Shown here: one piece after another, positions 1 to 8,620 of the stretch
Position numbering within the stretch: position 1 is the stretch's first letter
How the letters are laid out: the number at the start of each line of letters is the position of its first letter
Assembly (NCBI GenBank): GCA_938010785.1
Contig: CALLVC010000156.1
Span: 1 to 37,638 of the forward strand
Origin: an uncultured Saprospiraceae bacterium
GTDB lineage: Bacteria > Bacteroidota > Bacteroidia > Chitinophagales > Saprospiraceae
Direction: 5' to 3'
DNA length: 37,638 nucleotides
The notes under the pieces: generated by a model
What the model was told of the DNA's origin: nothing
Seen by the model: only the letters and a program-made list of their open reading frames with translations
Databases searched by the model: none
Program-made: the position numbers and the translations under genes

Positions 1-1010
1 AGTCTATCCAACGCTTCTTGTGCTCTGGTAAATTCTGGATTAAAGTTAAGTGCGTTTTGATAATCTTTTTTTGCCGCTTCTGTATTGCCTTGCATTTCTT
101 CGATTAGCCCTCGATAATAATAGGCTATGATATAAGTTGGAGATGTTTTGAGCGCCATATTGAAATGTGTTTTAGCTGCTGCTAAAGAATCCATTTCTAA
201 ATAAATAATTCCTGTATTGAAAAGCGATTCTGAATAATCAGGGTCAATGCCATTTATTTTTCTGTAAGTTTCTATCGCTTCTTCCCGTTGATTGGTGAAA
301 TGTAAAAATTCTGCTTTGGCGTGTAAGGCGGTAATGTTTTCTGGTGCTACGTTTACTGCATTGTCAAAATAGTATTTCGCTAGATTGCTGCCTTTTTCTG
401 CATGTAACTGCCCTAAATTTATCCAAGCATCTACTAAATCAGGATTATTCTCTACGGCTGTTTGGAAGCTACCCATTGCTCGGTCAATATTGCCTTGTTC
501 TTTAAAATTTAACCCTAACATAAAATAGGCTTCCGCATTTAATTGCTCTAGTTTTAAAATTTCATTTATGGTATTAATGGAATTATCGTATTGCTTTAAG
601 ATTAATTGAAATTCTGATAATTTTAATAAAGTTGGAATTCTTTTAGGATACAGCGTTGCAGCTTTTACCATCGTGCTCATTGCTTCGTAAGATTGATAAT
701 AATCTAAATGGATATCGGCTAAAAGGTGCAAATAATCAACATTGGTAGAATCTATACTTAGGGCCTTTCTTAAATCAGCAATAGCTTCATCATACCCTTC
801 GTTTTGATAATACATATCTCCTCGCTTAGCATATAATTCTGAATCATTTGGTGTTTGTGAAATAGCGACTGATAATCCGTCTATGGCTGGATTTCCTGTT
901 GTTGGTACATTGAGGTTATTTGTTTTTTGGGCAGTTGTATCTGTTGAATTTTGACAAGTCGTAAAAAATAGGCCAATCGAAATTATTGTTACACTAAAAA
1001 ATAGTCGCAT
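1..1010 (-). CDS. TPR-repeat lipoprotein (3' end beyond the window)
   Basis: The minus strand is open from an ATG at 1010 to the left edge, so at least 336 residues are present and the C-terminus is missing. The N-terminus MRLFFSVTIISIGLFFTTC looks like a lipoprotein signal peptide with Cys19 as the lipidated residue, although the lipobox is loose. A polar Thr/Asn-rich spacer follows. The rest reads as consecutive tetratricopeptide repeats with the usual pattern, for example AYFMLGLNFKEQGNIDRAMG and the final repeat AAKKDYQNALNFNPEF. TPR lipoproteins of this kind act as protein-protein scaffolds at the outer membrane or in the periplasm of Bacteroidota. No catalytic domain is seen and no specific partner can be named. 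It faces away from the esterase gene, across a 471-base gap. Confidence 0.85.
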   Translation of the reverse strand, partial: MRLFFSVTIISIGLFFTTCQNSTDTTAQKTNNLNVPTTGNPAIDGLSVAISQTPNDSELYAKRGDMYYQNEGYDEAIADLRKALSIDSTNVDYLHLLADIHLDYYQSYEAMSTMVKAATLYPKRIPTLLKLSEFQLILKQYDNSINTINEILKLEQLNAEAYFMLGLNFKEQGNIDRAMGSFQTAVENNPDLVDAWINLGQLHAEKGSNLAKYYFDNAVNVAPENITALHAKAEFLHFTNQREEAIETYRKINGIDPDYSESLFNTGIIYLEMDSLAAAKTHFNMALKTSPTYIIAYYYRGLIEEMQGNTEAAKKDYQNALNFNPEFTRAQEALDR

Positions 1011-1100
1011 GAAGAGTGTTTTAATTGCTTACTTAGGAATGTACCAAAGATTTCAAATTTTATATTTGATAACTTACAGAATAAAATATTAGATAATCGG

Positions 1101-1277
1101 GTCGGAGGCTACGCTCCTTTGAACTAATTTGGGCACTTTATGTCTACAGACGGGACCAGAGCGATGCTCTTTTGGGGTAATTTTACTAGTAATTCAGTTT
1201 ATCTTTAGGGGCATCGCCCCGACACTGTCTGTAGATTCGATAATTTTCATAAAATGCTCTAAGGAGCGTAGCTTCGT
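1101..1277. repeat. Imperfect long inverted repeat (MITE-like) in the 1011-1481 gap
   Basis: GCTACGCTCCTT at 1108-1119 is answered by its exact reverse complement AAGGAGCGTAGC at 1261-1272. Nested inside, TCTACAGAC at 1143-1151 pairs with GTCTGTAGA at 1227-1235. The core also holds small palindromes such as gagcgatgctc and ggggcatcgcccc. The element could fold into a cruciform or long RNA hairpin, and its GC is higher than its flanks. A 67-codon frame across it is a by-product. The rest of the 471-base gap is AT-rich and I see no gene in it. Confidence 0.6.
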
Positions 1278-1432
1278 CACCATCTTATTGTTCTGTGGGG
1301 TAGGAATCAATAGATTTCAAACCCTTGGATAGTTAAGCCTTATAATTCTATTAAATAAAAACAAAAATAGGTCTTCCTTTTATTTTAACTAAACTAAAAA
1401 ACGATTCAACCCCTATTTTTATTTCTAACTAA

Positions 1433-1440
1433 TATCTTTG
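1433..1440 (+). promoter_or_regulatory. Possible -7 box (TATCTTTG) of the esterase gene
   Basis: TATCTTTG fits the Bacteroidota -7 consensus TAnnTTTG and lies about 40 bases before the ATG at 1482. No clear TTTG -33 element sits at the expected distance upstream, so this is a weak call. Confidence 0.35.
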
Positions 1441-1481
1441 TATCTATTCTTGATAATTTTTGACAATAATAACCATTCATA

Positions 1482-2171
1482 ATGAAAAAGTATTTTTCCT
1501 TTTTTCTGTTTTTAGCATTGTTTAGTTGTGGAGATACGACTACTGCTACTGAAAAAAAATCTACGCCAACTGCTCCAAAAGTAGTAACTGAAAATCCAAC
1601 GCCAACTACTACCGACAAAAAAGAAAAGACAATTGTCTTTTTTGGAAATAGTTTAACTGCTGCTTATGGCCTAGACCCTGCTCAAGGATTTGTCGGTTTA
1701 ATTGAGCAACGGATTGATTCTTTAGGCTTAGATTATAACGTAGTCAATGCAGGATTGAGTGGCGAAACATCTGCAGGTGGAAATAGCCGAATTGATTGGA
1801 TTCTAAAACAGAAAATAGATGTCTTTGTATTAGAACTAGGAGCAAACGATGGTCTTCGTGGAACTTCTACGGAAGAAACTTATAAAAACTTGAACGCCAT
1901 TATCGGAAAAGTGAAAGCTAAATACCCCGAGGCTAAAATAGTTATTTGTGCGATGGAAGCTTTACCGAATATGGGAGAAAAATTCACCCTTGAATTTCGA
2001 GCAATTTTTGCCAATTTGGCTAAAGAAAATAATGCGACCCTCATTCCTTTTTTCTTAAGTAATGTTGGAGGAATTCCTGAATTGAATCAAGCGGATGGTA
2101 TTCACCCTACTGCTAAAGGACATCAAATAGTTACTGAAAATATCTGGGCGGTGTTGAAAGAGGTGATATAA
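1482..2171 (+). CDS. SGNH-hydrolase lipoprotein, arylesterase / lysophospholipase (TesA-like)
   Basis: This 229-residue protein starts with a lipoprotein signal (MKKYFSFFLFLALFSC, Cys16) and a Thr/Pro/Lys-rich tether to about residue 48. An SGNH/GDSL hydrolase domain follows. Block I is FFGNSLTAAYG with nucleophile Ser57; the usual GDS reads GNS here. Block II gives Gly94 (GLSGET), block III is GAND with Asn122, and block V is DGIHP with Asp205 and His208, so the oxyanion hole and the Ser-Asp-His triad are complete. It is closest in layout to TesA-type esterases, which cleave aryl esters, acyl thioesters or lysophospholipids. The lipid anchor puts it outside the cytoplasm. It stands alone on its strand. 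The substrate cannot be told from sequence. Confidence 0.9.
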   Translation: MKKYFSFFLFLALFSCGDTTTATEKKSTPTAPKVVTENPTPTTTDKKEKTIVFFGNSLTAAYGLDPAQGFVGLIEQRIDSLGLDYNVVNAGLSGETSAGGNSRIDWILKQKIDVFVLELGANDGLRGTSTEETYKNLNAIIGKVKAKYPEAKIVICAMEALPNMGEKFTLEFRAIFANLAKENNATLIPFFLSNVGGIPELNQADGIHPTAKGHQIVTENIWAVLKEVI

Positions 2172-2264
2172 AGGCAATTGGCTGGAACTGTTATTATGTA
2201 GGATAATCCTTTGTGGTTACTGATGTGTAAGTCAGCGTAATTTTTAATTATAATAAGAGCAAGA

Positions 2265-2371
2265 AACGACAAAGTCGTTAGAGATATAGAGTCGAAGATA
2301 CAATCTTCGACTATCGGTTGTGTGCAAACTTAGAACATCGGAGTCGATGGATTAAGAATTTTTCTTAATCC
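2265..2371. repeat. Cluster of three short perfect hairpins in the 2172-2534 gap
   Basis: Three inverted repeats follow one another: AACGAC/GTCGTT (2265-2270 with 2274-2279), AGTCGAAGAT/ATCTTCGACT (2291-2300 with 2304-2313) and GGATTAAGAA/TTCTTAATCC (2349-2358 with 2362-2371). All have 3-base loops. None is followed by a T-run typical of a terminator. The middle one resembles the hairpin at 37558-37580. Apart from these and the terminator at 2457-2497 I see nothing in this gap. Confidence 0.5.
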
Positions 2372-2456
2372 AAATATCGTTTATGTTTTCAACATGTAGA
2401 AATATAAAAAACAGCCCAACGAAAATTCAAAATAAAATAACACCCTCACATACAGG

Positions 2457-2497
2457 CATAAAAAAATGGTAATTGACAATAAAGTCAATCACCATTT
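2457..2497 (-). terminator. Rho-independent terminator of the Crp/Fnr gene
   Basis: A 14-base stem (2464-2477 with 2484-2497, one G-U pair on the minus strand) closes a 6-base loop. On the minus strand it is followed by TTTTTTT. It lies 38 bases after the stop codon of the regulator gene. Confidence 0.85.
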
Positions 2498-2534
2498 GGA
2501 AACTGCATTTAACAACTAAATTGTAAAAAATTCT

Positions 2535-3215
2535 TTAGGCTAGTTTAGCCATGTCTCTTATTAATATACTATTTCGATTGAAATAGATTAAATTCGATTT
2601 TCTTAATTCGTTTAAAACAGATGTTACGGTCTGACGAGAAGTACCTGTTAAATTCGCAATATCTTGCTGTGTTAAAGAGTGCTTAAACAATCTTTCATAT
2701 CCTACTTGTCGTCCTCTTGCTTCTGCGTATTCTTTGATGAAATCAACGATTCTTGTTCTTGCATCTTTGAAGATTAAGCCTTCTAATCTGTTCTCTGCTT
2801 TCATCAACCGATTACCCATCATAGATAATACGTGACTACACAAGTCAAAGTTTGTTTGCATCAAACGTTTAAAATCTTCTACTTTTAAAGACAAGAAATG
2901 CACTTCATTATTCATTGCTTGCGCAAAATCTTGTCGATGTGTTTCTCCTATGACCGCTAATTCTCCAAACATAGCTAAAGGATGCAAGACTGCTTTGATA
3001 ACTTCTTTGCCATCATTAGAATGCGTTCCAATTTTAATACTTCCTTTTGATAAAAAGTAAATATGTTTGGATGGTTCATCTGGCAAATAAATAAAGCTAT
3101 ACTTTGGAACGACTTGCTTTTCAGCCATTTCCTGTAATAAATCCAATTCTGTTTCCGTAAGCGTACTAAAAATTGGAAAATGCTCAAGAATAAATGTGTT
3201 GTTTTTAACTTTCAT
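2535..3215 (-). CDS. Crp/Fnr-family transcriptional regulator
   Basis: This 226-residue protein has the family's usual length. An N-terminal cyclic-nucleotide-binding-like beta-roll spans about residues 13-125 and includes FGELAVIG at 83-90. A dimerisation helix follows to about 150, then a winged helix with the recognition region TQQDIANLTGTSRQTVTSVL at 182-201. After GEL, the phosphate-binding Arg-Ser/Thr pair of true cAMP binders reads Arg94-Gln95, so cAMP binding is doubtful. There are no Fnr-type N-terminal cysteines, so an Fe-S sensor is unlikely. The ligand is unknown. The gene is monocistronic with its own terminator, and two palindromes in its leader could be operators. A third inverted repeat, ATTCCGC/GCGGAAT at 3392-3407, lies further upstream. 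Confidence 0.92.
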   Translation of the reverse strand: MKVKNNTFILEHFPIFSTLTETELDLLQEMAEKQVVPKYSFIYLPDEPSKHIYFLSKGSIKIGTHSNDGKEVIKAVLHPLAMFGELAVIGETHRQDFAQAMNNEVHFLSLKVEDFKRLMQTNFDLCSHVLSMMGNRLMKAENRLEGLIFKDARTRIVDFIKEYAEARGRQVGYERLFKHSLTQQDIANLTGTSRQTVTSVLNELRKSNLIYFNRNSILIRDMAKLA

Positions 3216-3230
3216 ACTTAATTTTTTAAT

Positions 3231-3254
3231 CGGATAATTGTTGGGAATAATCCG
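3231..3254. promoter_or_regulatory. Palindrome just upstream of the Crp/Fnr gene
   Basis: CGGATAATT (3231-3239) and AATAATCCG (3246-3254) form an inverted repeat with one mismatch, 16-39 bases before the start codon. This is a plausible self-regulation site or 5'-UTR hairpin. Function is inferred from position only. Confidence 0.3.
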
Positions 3255-3300
3255 GTTTTTGGATAAAGTTTCCTGGATTAAAAAGCGTCTTTCATTGGCT

Positions 3301-3322
3301 GTTGTGTAGGTATAGACACAAC
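3301..3322. promoter_or_regulatory. Perfect inverted repeat, possible Crp/Fnr-type operator
   Basis: GTTGTGT (3301-3307) and ACACAAC (3316-3322) are exact inverted repeats separated by 8 bases, about 90 bases upstream of the Crp/Fnr start. The TGTG...CACA half-sites recall Crp targets, but the gap between them is 10 bases, not 8. A run of seven C lies just beside it. Confidence 0.3.
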
Positions 3323-3474
3323 TTTTTCCATCCCCCCCTATGCGAATGAGAAAAAAATATTTTTATTTTTTTAGAATAGAGCGTAGAGACCATTCCGCAA
3401 GCGGAATTGAGAGAGTAGAGACTTGCAAAACTTTTTCAATTAACAAAGCCGCTATCATTTAAAGAAGGAAAGTA

Positions 3475-5379
3475 TTATCGTATCCTAGAAAAATACGTAT
3501 TAGCCTTTTGTTGGTCGCCCATCAATTGATATATATTTCCCATTGATTGCAATAACGTCCTATTGTTTGGAGCTGCTTGTAGCCCATAGTTCAAATACTT
3601 AATAGCATTATTGTAATCTTTTTTGGTTTCCCCAAAAAATTGATACCCTGTCTTATAAGCAAAGTTGGCGAGCTGCTGTTGGTCTGCTCGATTACTGAGG
3701 TAGGCGAGATATTCTCCAATGAATGGAACATTCGATTTTCTAATTAGAATACTATAAAACTCATCTAACAGCTTTTGCAAATTATTATCATATTTATATT
3801 CTTCTACAACCACTCCACTATGCATAATTAAAGCTGAACCATAATTTGGATGAATTTCCAAAGCTCGGTCAATGAAGTAGGCGACTTCTTTTATCAATAC
3901 TTTTTTCTGAGCATTATCATTGGACGGCTTATATTCTTCTTCAAAAATGGCAGTACCTAAAAAACAATTGGCTCTAGCACTATTAGGAGAAGCAGAAGCA
4001 CCCGATAAATTTAGCGTCATTCTATTTTTCCAATCAGGTACTCTTTCTATTGTCTTAAAAATAAATCCGACTGCAAATATTCCTAATACGCCTAATCCAA
4101 TCCAACTTGTAACTTCTTGGTTTTTACTATAATTTTTTTTGAGAAAATTGGGCAGTTTTTCTACTAATAACCAAGCGAGTATTAAACAAGAACCAATAGT
4201 TGGCATAAATAGAAATCGCTCATTCATAAATGTACCGACCGTAAAAGGAACATTAGAAACAATCGAAAGCGTAGCTAAATAAACGATAATGCCATAGGAT
4301 AAAATTGTTTTTTTCTTTAGCCCGATTAAGGCAATAATGCCTAAGCCAATATGGAAAATTAAAGGGACAATGGCTCTTATATCATTCCACCCAATGACTG
4401 GAATTTGGAATGGATAATAATCATGTGTCAATGGATGCGGAAAGAAAAGTAGTTTAATGTATAATCCCAGCGTATAAAAAATAGTAGCAAATTTTTCGCT
4501 GCTACTTAAACCATAAAAGGGATTGTTCATGATGTCCGTTATTGGTGCACCATCGCTGCTTAAAAAATAACCGATGACCAAATACCTTATCCATAAATAA
4601 GCTACTGCTGCAATAATTAATGGAACTAAGGAGCTGACTATATTTTTTATCGAAGTTTTTGTAAAAAAATAAAGCGATAAAGGAATGACCGCCAAAAAAG
4701 TTAATGCGTTTTCTTTAGATAATAAAGCCAGAAAAAAAGTACAGGCAGAGAGAAAATAAAAGATATAATTTTTAGTAGCTACAAATTTGAAGGTACAATA
4801 GAGAGTTCCTAAAGCACCCAATAAAGTCATTATTTCATCTCGTCCTTTTACATTCGCAACGACTTCCGTATGCACAGGATGAACGACAAAAAGTAAGGCT
4901 GCTAAAAATGGAAGAGAAAGGAACCAAGATTTATTTTCTTGATTAGGAAAAAACAAACTAAATATTCGAAATAATAATAGGCCCAATAAAGCATAAAGCA
5001 ATACATTAATGGCGTGTGATACGACGGTGTTTAATCCGAAAAATTCATATTCTATGGCAAAGGTGACAATGGAAAGCGGTCTATACCTAGCACCAATGAC
5101 TAAATTCTTTTGCTCCCCAAATCTTCCGATAAAGCTTTCTTTTGTCATGATATCATGGATGCCATCAAACCCTTTTTTTGTGAAATTATTATTGGTTAAG
5201 ACAATTTGGTCATCTAATACATAATCGAAAGTGGTGGAGTAGGCATATAAACCTATAGCTAAAAAAAAGAGGATACTTGCGGGTAATAAATTTCTTTTCC
5301 AAAAGCCCTTATTAAAAAGAACCGTCGTCGTTTTTTCTTTTTGAGTATTACTATTTTTTGTGGATTTTTTTCTCGCCAT
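3475..5379 (-). CDS. GT-C-type membrane glycosyltransferase with C-terminal TPRs (TMTC-like)
   Basis: This 634-residue protein has a Lys-rich cytoplasmic N-terminus and about ten hydrophobic segments between residues 30 and 440. A soluble C-terminal third ends in tetratricopeptide repeats (GLQAAPNNRTLLQSMGNIYQ). After the first membrane segment it has the acidic pair Asp56-Asp57 (YVLDDQIV), placed like the catalytic acidic motif of GT-C enzymes. The motifs VKGRDEIMTLLG and LLSKENALTFLAVIPL are typical of TMTC-like proteins. Such enzymes move a sugar from a lipid-linked donor to protein on the outer face of the inner membrane. Donor and acceptor are not known here. The gene starts downstream of the OmpA gene's strong terminator, so it should have its own promoter. 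Confidence 0.75.
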   Translation of the reverse strand: MARKKSTKNSNTQKEKTTTVLFNKGFWKRNLLPASILFFLAIGLYAYSTTFDYVLDDQIVLTNNNFTKKGFDGIHDIMTKESFIGRFGEQKNLVIGARYRPLSIVTFAIEYEFFGLNTVVSHAINVLLYALLGLLLFRIFSLFFPNQENKSWFLSLPFLAALLFVVHPVHTEVVANVKGRDEIMTLLGALGTLYCTFKFVATKNYIFYFLSACTFFLALLSKENALTFLAVIPLSLYFFTKTSIKNIVSSLVPLIIAAVAYLWIRYLVIGYFLSSDGAPITDIMNNPFYGLSSSEKFATIFYTLGLYIKLLFFPHPLTHDYYPFQIPVIGWNDIRAIVPLIFHIGLGIIALIGLKKKTILSYGIIVYLATLSIVSNVPFTVGTFMNERFLFMPTIGSCLILAWLLVEKLPNFLKKNYSKNQEVTSWIGLGVLGIFAVGFIFKTIERVPDWKNRMTLNLSGASASPNSARANCFLGTAIFEEEYKPSNDNAQKKVLIKEVAYFIDRALEIHPNYGSALIMHSGVVVEEYKYDNNLQKLLDEFYSILIRKSNVPFIGEYLAYLSNRADQQQLANFAYKTGYQFFGETKKDYNNAIKYLNYGLQAAPNNRTLLQSMGNIYQLMGDQQKANTYFSRIR

Positions 5380-5440
5380 AATACTTATTATTACGACAAT
5401 AATAGAGAATGGTTTTGGATGATAGCTTAGAAAACGGCAT

Positions 5441-5480
5441 AAAAAAAGAGGGTTTACTTTTTAAAGTAAACCCTCTTTTT
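5441..5480 (-). terminator. Strong rho-independent terminator after the OmpA/TSP3 gene
   Basis: An 18-base perfect stem (5443-5460 with 5463-5480) lies 24 bases after the stop codon at 5505. The minus-strand copy runs into seven T. The A/T symmetry of the stem means it could also act on the plus strand, but no plus-strand gene leads into it. Confidence 0.92.
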
Positions 5481-5504
5481 AGATTTATAATTATTTTTTA
5501 AACT

Positions 5505-7025
5505 TTACTCAAGGTATAGATTAAATTCTACTCGTCGATTTAATCTTCTACCTTCTTTAGTACTATTACTTGAAATAGGCTGCGTCTCTCCGTATCCAAT
5601 AAAGCTCATTCTACTCGCATCGAACCCTTTGGATAATAAGTAGTTGAAACAAGATTTAGCTCTATCTTCTGATAGCGTTAAATTCCTACCAGAATCACCT
5701 ACAGAATCAGTATGTCCTGCTATACTTACGCGGTAATTAGGATATCGTTGTAGAATGGAAGCAACTTTATCTAATACCGTATAAGAAGAAGTTTTTAAGG
5801 TAGCTCTTCCTGTTTCGAAACGGATTGCTCTTGTTGCTAAGGCTAAAGCATCTCTTTCTTCTTGTCTTATTTGTGGACAACCAAAATTTTCTGCTGAGCC
5901 AGCAGTAGTGGGACATTTATCGTTAGGGTCTGCAACCCCGTCATTATCTGAATCAGGACAACCGTTAAATTGCGCTAAACCAGGTGTAGATGGACAATTA
6001 TCATTTCTATTTGCGACACCATCGTTATCTGAATCAGGACAACCATTTAATGCTGCTAAACCTGCTTCAGTTGGACACAAATCATCTTTGTTCGCGACAC
6101 CGTCGCCATCGCCGTCAGGACAACCTCTCGTAGCTAATGTACCAGCTTCGGTTGGGCAATCATCAGAAATATCAGGCACACCATCTCCGTCGGCATCTAC
6201 ATTTTCCTCCATTTCAGGACAGCCGTTCAATGATGCTTCTCCTGCTTCAGTTGGGCAGTCATCCTCATCATCAGGCACACCATCTCCATCTCTATCCATT
6301 TTCACTTCCTCTGACTCCGGACAACCATTATCTGGACCCGGTACATCTGGACACTTATCTGTCATATCTGGAGCACCGTCTCCATCTCTATCAGGACAAC
6401 CTCCTGCTAACTTTGACCCTTTTTCATTTGGACAACTATCTTGTGCATCTGGAATGCCATCTCTGTCTTTATCTCTATCATCTGGGTCAAGAGGTCCTAA
6501 ATTAACGATAAAGCCCAATCCTGCTTCCAAAGTGTTTTTCTCTTCGGTAGGAGAATAACGATAACCGAACTGAGTATTGATGACTGCTCTATTCCATGTG
6601 TGAAAGTTAAATCCAATACCAACTGGGACTTGAACGTAACCAGAATTTGTATCTTCTGAAGCAAAGCCACCTCCTGCGTAGAGATAAGGTGTTACGATGT
6701 TTCCTTCTTTATAGTATTTTGCTCTAAGTATAGCATCTAATCCAATCAAAGACCTATTATCTAGTTCATTAGGTAAATCGATGACCCCTAATCTTAGTGG
6801 AACGGAAAAGTCTAGATAATTATTGAGGTAGCGATTATAGCTAAATTCAAAACCATTGGAAATATCATCTAGTGTAGCAGAGGGACCTGAATTAGGCGTG
6901 AAATAGTCTAGAAATAATACTTTAAAGCCTAAAGCATTAGGCATATCTTTAGTTTGAGCATTTAAGGTAACGCTCATTAATAACAAAAAGATAACTATCG
7001 TTGAAGTTGTCAGTATCTTATTCAT
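5505..7025 (-). CDS. OmpA-family outer-membrane protein with thrombospondin type-3 repeats
   Basis: Residues 1-24 are a signal peptide (ending TLNAQ). About 25-180 form a small beta-barrel domain ending INTQFGYRYSPTEEKNTLEA. About 181-385 hold at least seven Asp-rich calcium-binding thrombospondin type-3 repeats of the form DxDxDGxxDxxDxCP...GCP. About 390-506 are an OmpA C-terminal peptidoglycan-binding domain with SIAGHTDSVGDSGRNLTLSE and RRLNRRVEFNLYL. The protein would tie the outer membrane to peptidoglycan. The TSP3 rod is typical of abundant Bacteroidota OmpA proteins. It has its own terminator, and a 29-base palindrome lies in the leader. The repeats give long open frames on the opposite strand, which are not genes. 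Confidence 0.93.
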   Translation of the reverse strand: MNKILTTSTIVIFLLLMSVTLNAQTKDMPNALGFKVLFLDYFTPNSGPSATLDDISNGFEFSYNRYLNNYLDFSVPLRLGVIDLPNELDNRSLIGLDAILRAKYYKEGNIVTPYLYAGGGFASEDTNSGYVQVPVGIGFNFHTWNRAVINTQFGYRYSPTEEKNTLEAGLGFIVNLGPLDPDDRDKDRDGIPDAQDSCPNEKGSKLAGGCPDRDGDGAPDMTDKCPDVPGPDNGCPESEEVKMDRDGDGVPDDEDDCPTEAGEASLNGCPEMEENVDADGDGVPDISDDCPTEAGTLATRGCPDGDGDGVANKDDLCPTEAGLAALNGCPDSDNDGVANRNDNCPSTPGLAQFNGCPDSDNDGVADPNDKCPTTAGSAENFGCPQIRQEERDALALATRAIRFETGRATLKTSSYTVLDKVASILQRYPNYRVSIAGHTDSVGDSGRNLTLSEDRAKSCFNYLLSKGFDASRMSFIGYGETQPISSNSTKEGRRLNRRVEFNLYLE

Positions 7026-7054
7026 CTCGGTAATCGGTTTTTAGAAATTATGTT

Positions 7055-7083
7055 CTTTGATAAATTCACTGAATTTATCAAAG
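7055..7083. promoter_or_regulatory. Perfect 14-base palindrome in the leader of the OmpA/TSP3 gene
   Basis: CTTTGATAAATTCA (7055-7068) and TGAATTTATCAAAG (7070-7083) are exact inverted repeats around a single C, 30-58 bases before the start codon. The sequence could be a symmetric operator or an mRNA hairpin controlling translation or stability. The rest of the 7026-7405 gap is AT-rich. I find no convincing minus-strand TAnnTTTG box and no gene there. Confidence 0.45.
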
Positions 7084-7405
7084 ACCCTGAAATTTTGTAC
7101 AGAATCTTTTGATTTTCAGTAAAATGTAGGTGATAGTCTTTATTTCATACAATTCAAACTCAAATTAGAACTTTAGCATATACGATAAACATTTTATTAT
7201 GTTTGCGCAAAGTTCTATTTTGACAATAATTATCATATCAGATTGAAAATTACCCTGTTAGGGGTACTCAAAATAGGTGAGAATAGGGATAGAAATTAAA
7301 AATGGAGCTACCGTTTAGAGTCGAGACTGTAGTAACTGAAAATAAATTGCAATTAATCGTTGGTACTTTTGAATTTTACATTTGTAATTTTACATTTTTA
7401 ATTCC

Positions 7406-8404
7406 TTAAGCTTCTTCATTCATTACTTTCCAAAGCAAATCTTTTAGCTCTAAAATTCCTTGCTGTGTAGCAGAAGAAATAAAAACGTGTGGAAGGTCGT
7501 CTGGAATTTCTGGCGCGAGCAATTCTAATAATTCTTCGTCTGCTAAATCACATTTGGAAATGGCTAAAACTCGTGGTTTATCCAAGAGTTCTGGATTATA
7601 CATTTTTAACTCATTTAAAAGAATATCATATTCTTTTTTTATGTTGTCTGAATCACAAGGAACCATAAATAAAAGCGTCGCATTTCGCTCAATATGCCGT
7701 AAAAAACGATGACCAATTCCTTTTCCTTCGTGAGCCTTTTCAATAATACCCGGAATGTCTGCCATTACAAAAGATTGCGCATCTCTATATTTAACGATAC
7801 CTAAGTTGGGAACTAAGGTGGTAAAGGCGTAAGCGGCAATTTTAGGTTTGGCAGCAGATACTACGGATAATAATGTAGATTTACCTGCATTTGGAAAACC
7901 AACTAAACCGACATCAGCTAATAATTTTAACTCAAGTATCTTCCATCCTTCATCACCATCTCTACCTGGTTGGGCATAACGTGGGGCTTGGTTGGTCGGT
8001 GATTTAAAATGGGCATTTCCCCATCCCCCTATTCCTCCAGGGACAAGAATTTTTTCTTCATCATGATTATTGATTTCAAATAAAATTTCTCCCGTTTCGA
8101 CGTCCTTAGCAACGGTACCTAAAGGAACATCTAAAATGATGTCTTCTCCTGTGGTACCTGAACTATGACTGCCACCTCCAACACCGCCGTCTGTAGCATG
8201 AATATGTTTTCTATATTTTAAGTGAAGTAAAGTCCATCTGTTTTGGTTTCCCTTTATAATGATGTGACCTCCTCTACCTCCATCGCCACCATCAGGCCCT
8301 CCTTTGGCGGTCATTTTATCTCTAAAAAAGTGAGCAGAACCCGCCCCTCCTTTGCCCGAACGGCAAAATATCTTCACATAATCTACAAAATTCTGTCCTG
8401 CCAT
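7406..8404 (-). CDS. obgE: GTPase Obg/CgtA, ribosome assembly
   Basis: This 332-residue protein starts at [21 protein letters not shown] longer frame adds 17 residues with no family similarity, so the inner ATG at 8404 is chosen. The glycine-rich Obg fold spans about 1-158 ([12 protein letters not shown]). The GTPase domain follows: G1 GFPNAGKS at 169-176, the switch-I region with [12 protein letters not shown]3 DIPGI at 216-220 and G4 SKCD at 283-286. The C-terminus is short and no OCT or acidic tail is present, as is common in Bacteroidota. The protein is an essential GTPase of 50S maturation and stress control in the cytoplasm. It stands alone here. Confidence 0.96.
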   Translation of the reverse strand: MAGQNFVDYVKIFCRSGKGGAGSAHFFRDKMTAKGGPDGGDGGRGGHIIIKGNQNRWTLLHLKYRKHIHATDGGVGGGSHSSGTTGEDIILDVPLGTVAKDVETGEILFEINNHDEEKILVPGGIGGWGNAHFKSPTNQAPRYAQPGRDGDEGWKILELKLLADVGLVGFPNAGKSTLLSVVSAAKPKIAAYAFTTLVPNLGIVKYRDAQSFVMADIPGIIEKAHEGKGIGHRFLRHIERNATLLFMVPCDSDNIKKEYDILLNELKMYNPELLDKPRVLAISKCDLADEELLELLAPEIPDDLPHVFISSATQQGILELKDLLWKVMNEEA

Positions 8405-8539
8405 TTTACTATTAGATGTTAAGCCAAATTTGAAACTGCCCGAGTGGACTGTCAAAATCAGACTTGATAAAGTGCTTAATTGCGATATTTAAAGTGGAAA
8501 ATTTGACTGTAAAGATTGGTCTATGTGTTTACCTTTAAT

Positions 8540-8583
8540 CCAATCACTTTTACAAAAATAAGGATTATTGTAAAAGTGATTGG
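8540..8583. repeat. Perfect 16-base stem hairpin between obgE and the lipoprotein gene
   Basis: CCAATCACTTTTACAA (8540-8555) and its exact reverse complement (8568-8583) flank a 12-base loop. Neither strand has a T-run after the stem, so it is not a standard terminator. It lies about 135 bases upstream of obgE, so it could be in its leader or mark an mRNA end of the upstream lipoprotein gene. Confidence 0.45.
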
Positions 8584-8620
8584 GGTAGATTCTATTTTCC
8601 AACTTTCTAAATCGATAATT

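Noticed and set aside
1129-1332. A 67-codon plus-strand frame
   Set aside because: It runs through the palindromic repeat at 1101-1277 and resembles no protein family.
5908-6558. A 216-codon open frame on the plus strand inside the OmpA gene
   Set aside because: It is antisense to the thrombospondin type-3 repeats. Its repeated Ser/Pro pattern simply mirrors the Asp-rich repeats, and the sense frame has full domain support.
8405-8455. 17-residue N-terminal extension of Obg
   Set aside because: Obg proteins start at the MxxxFVDYVKI segment, and the extra residues match nothing.
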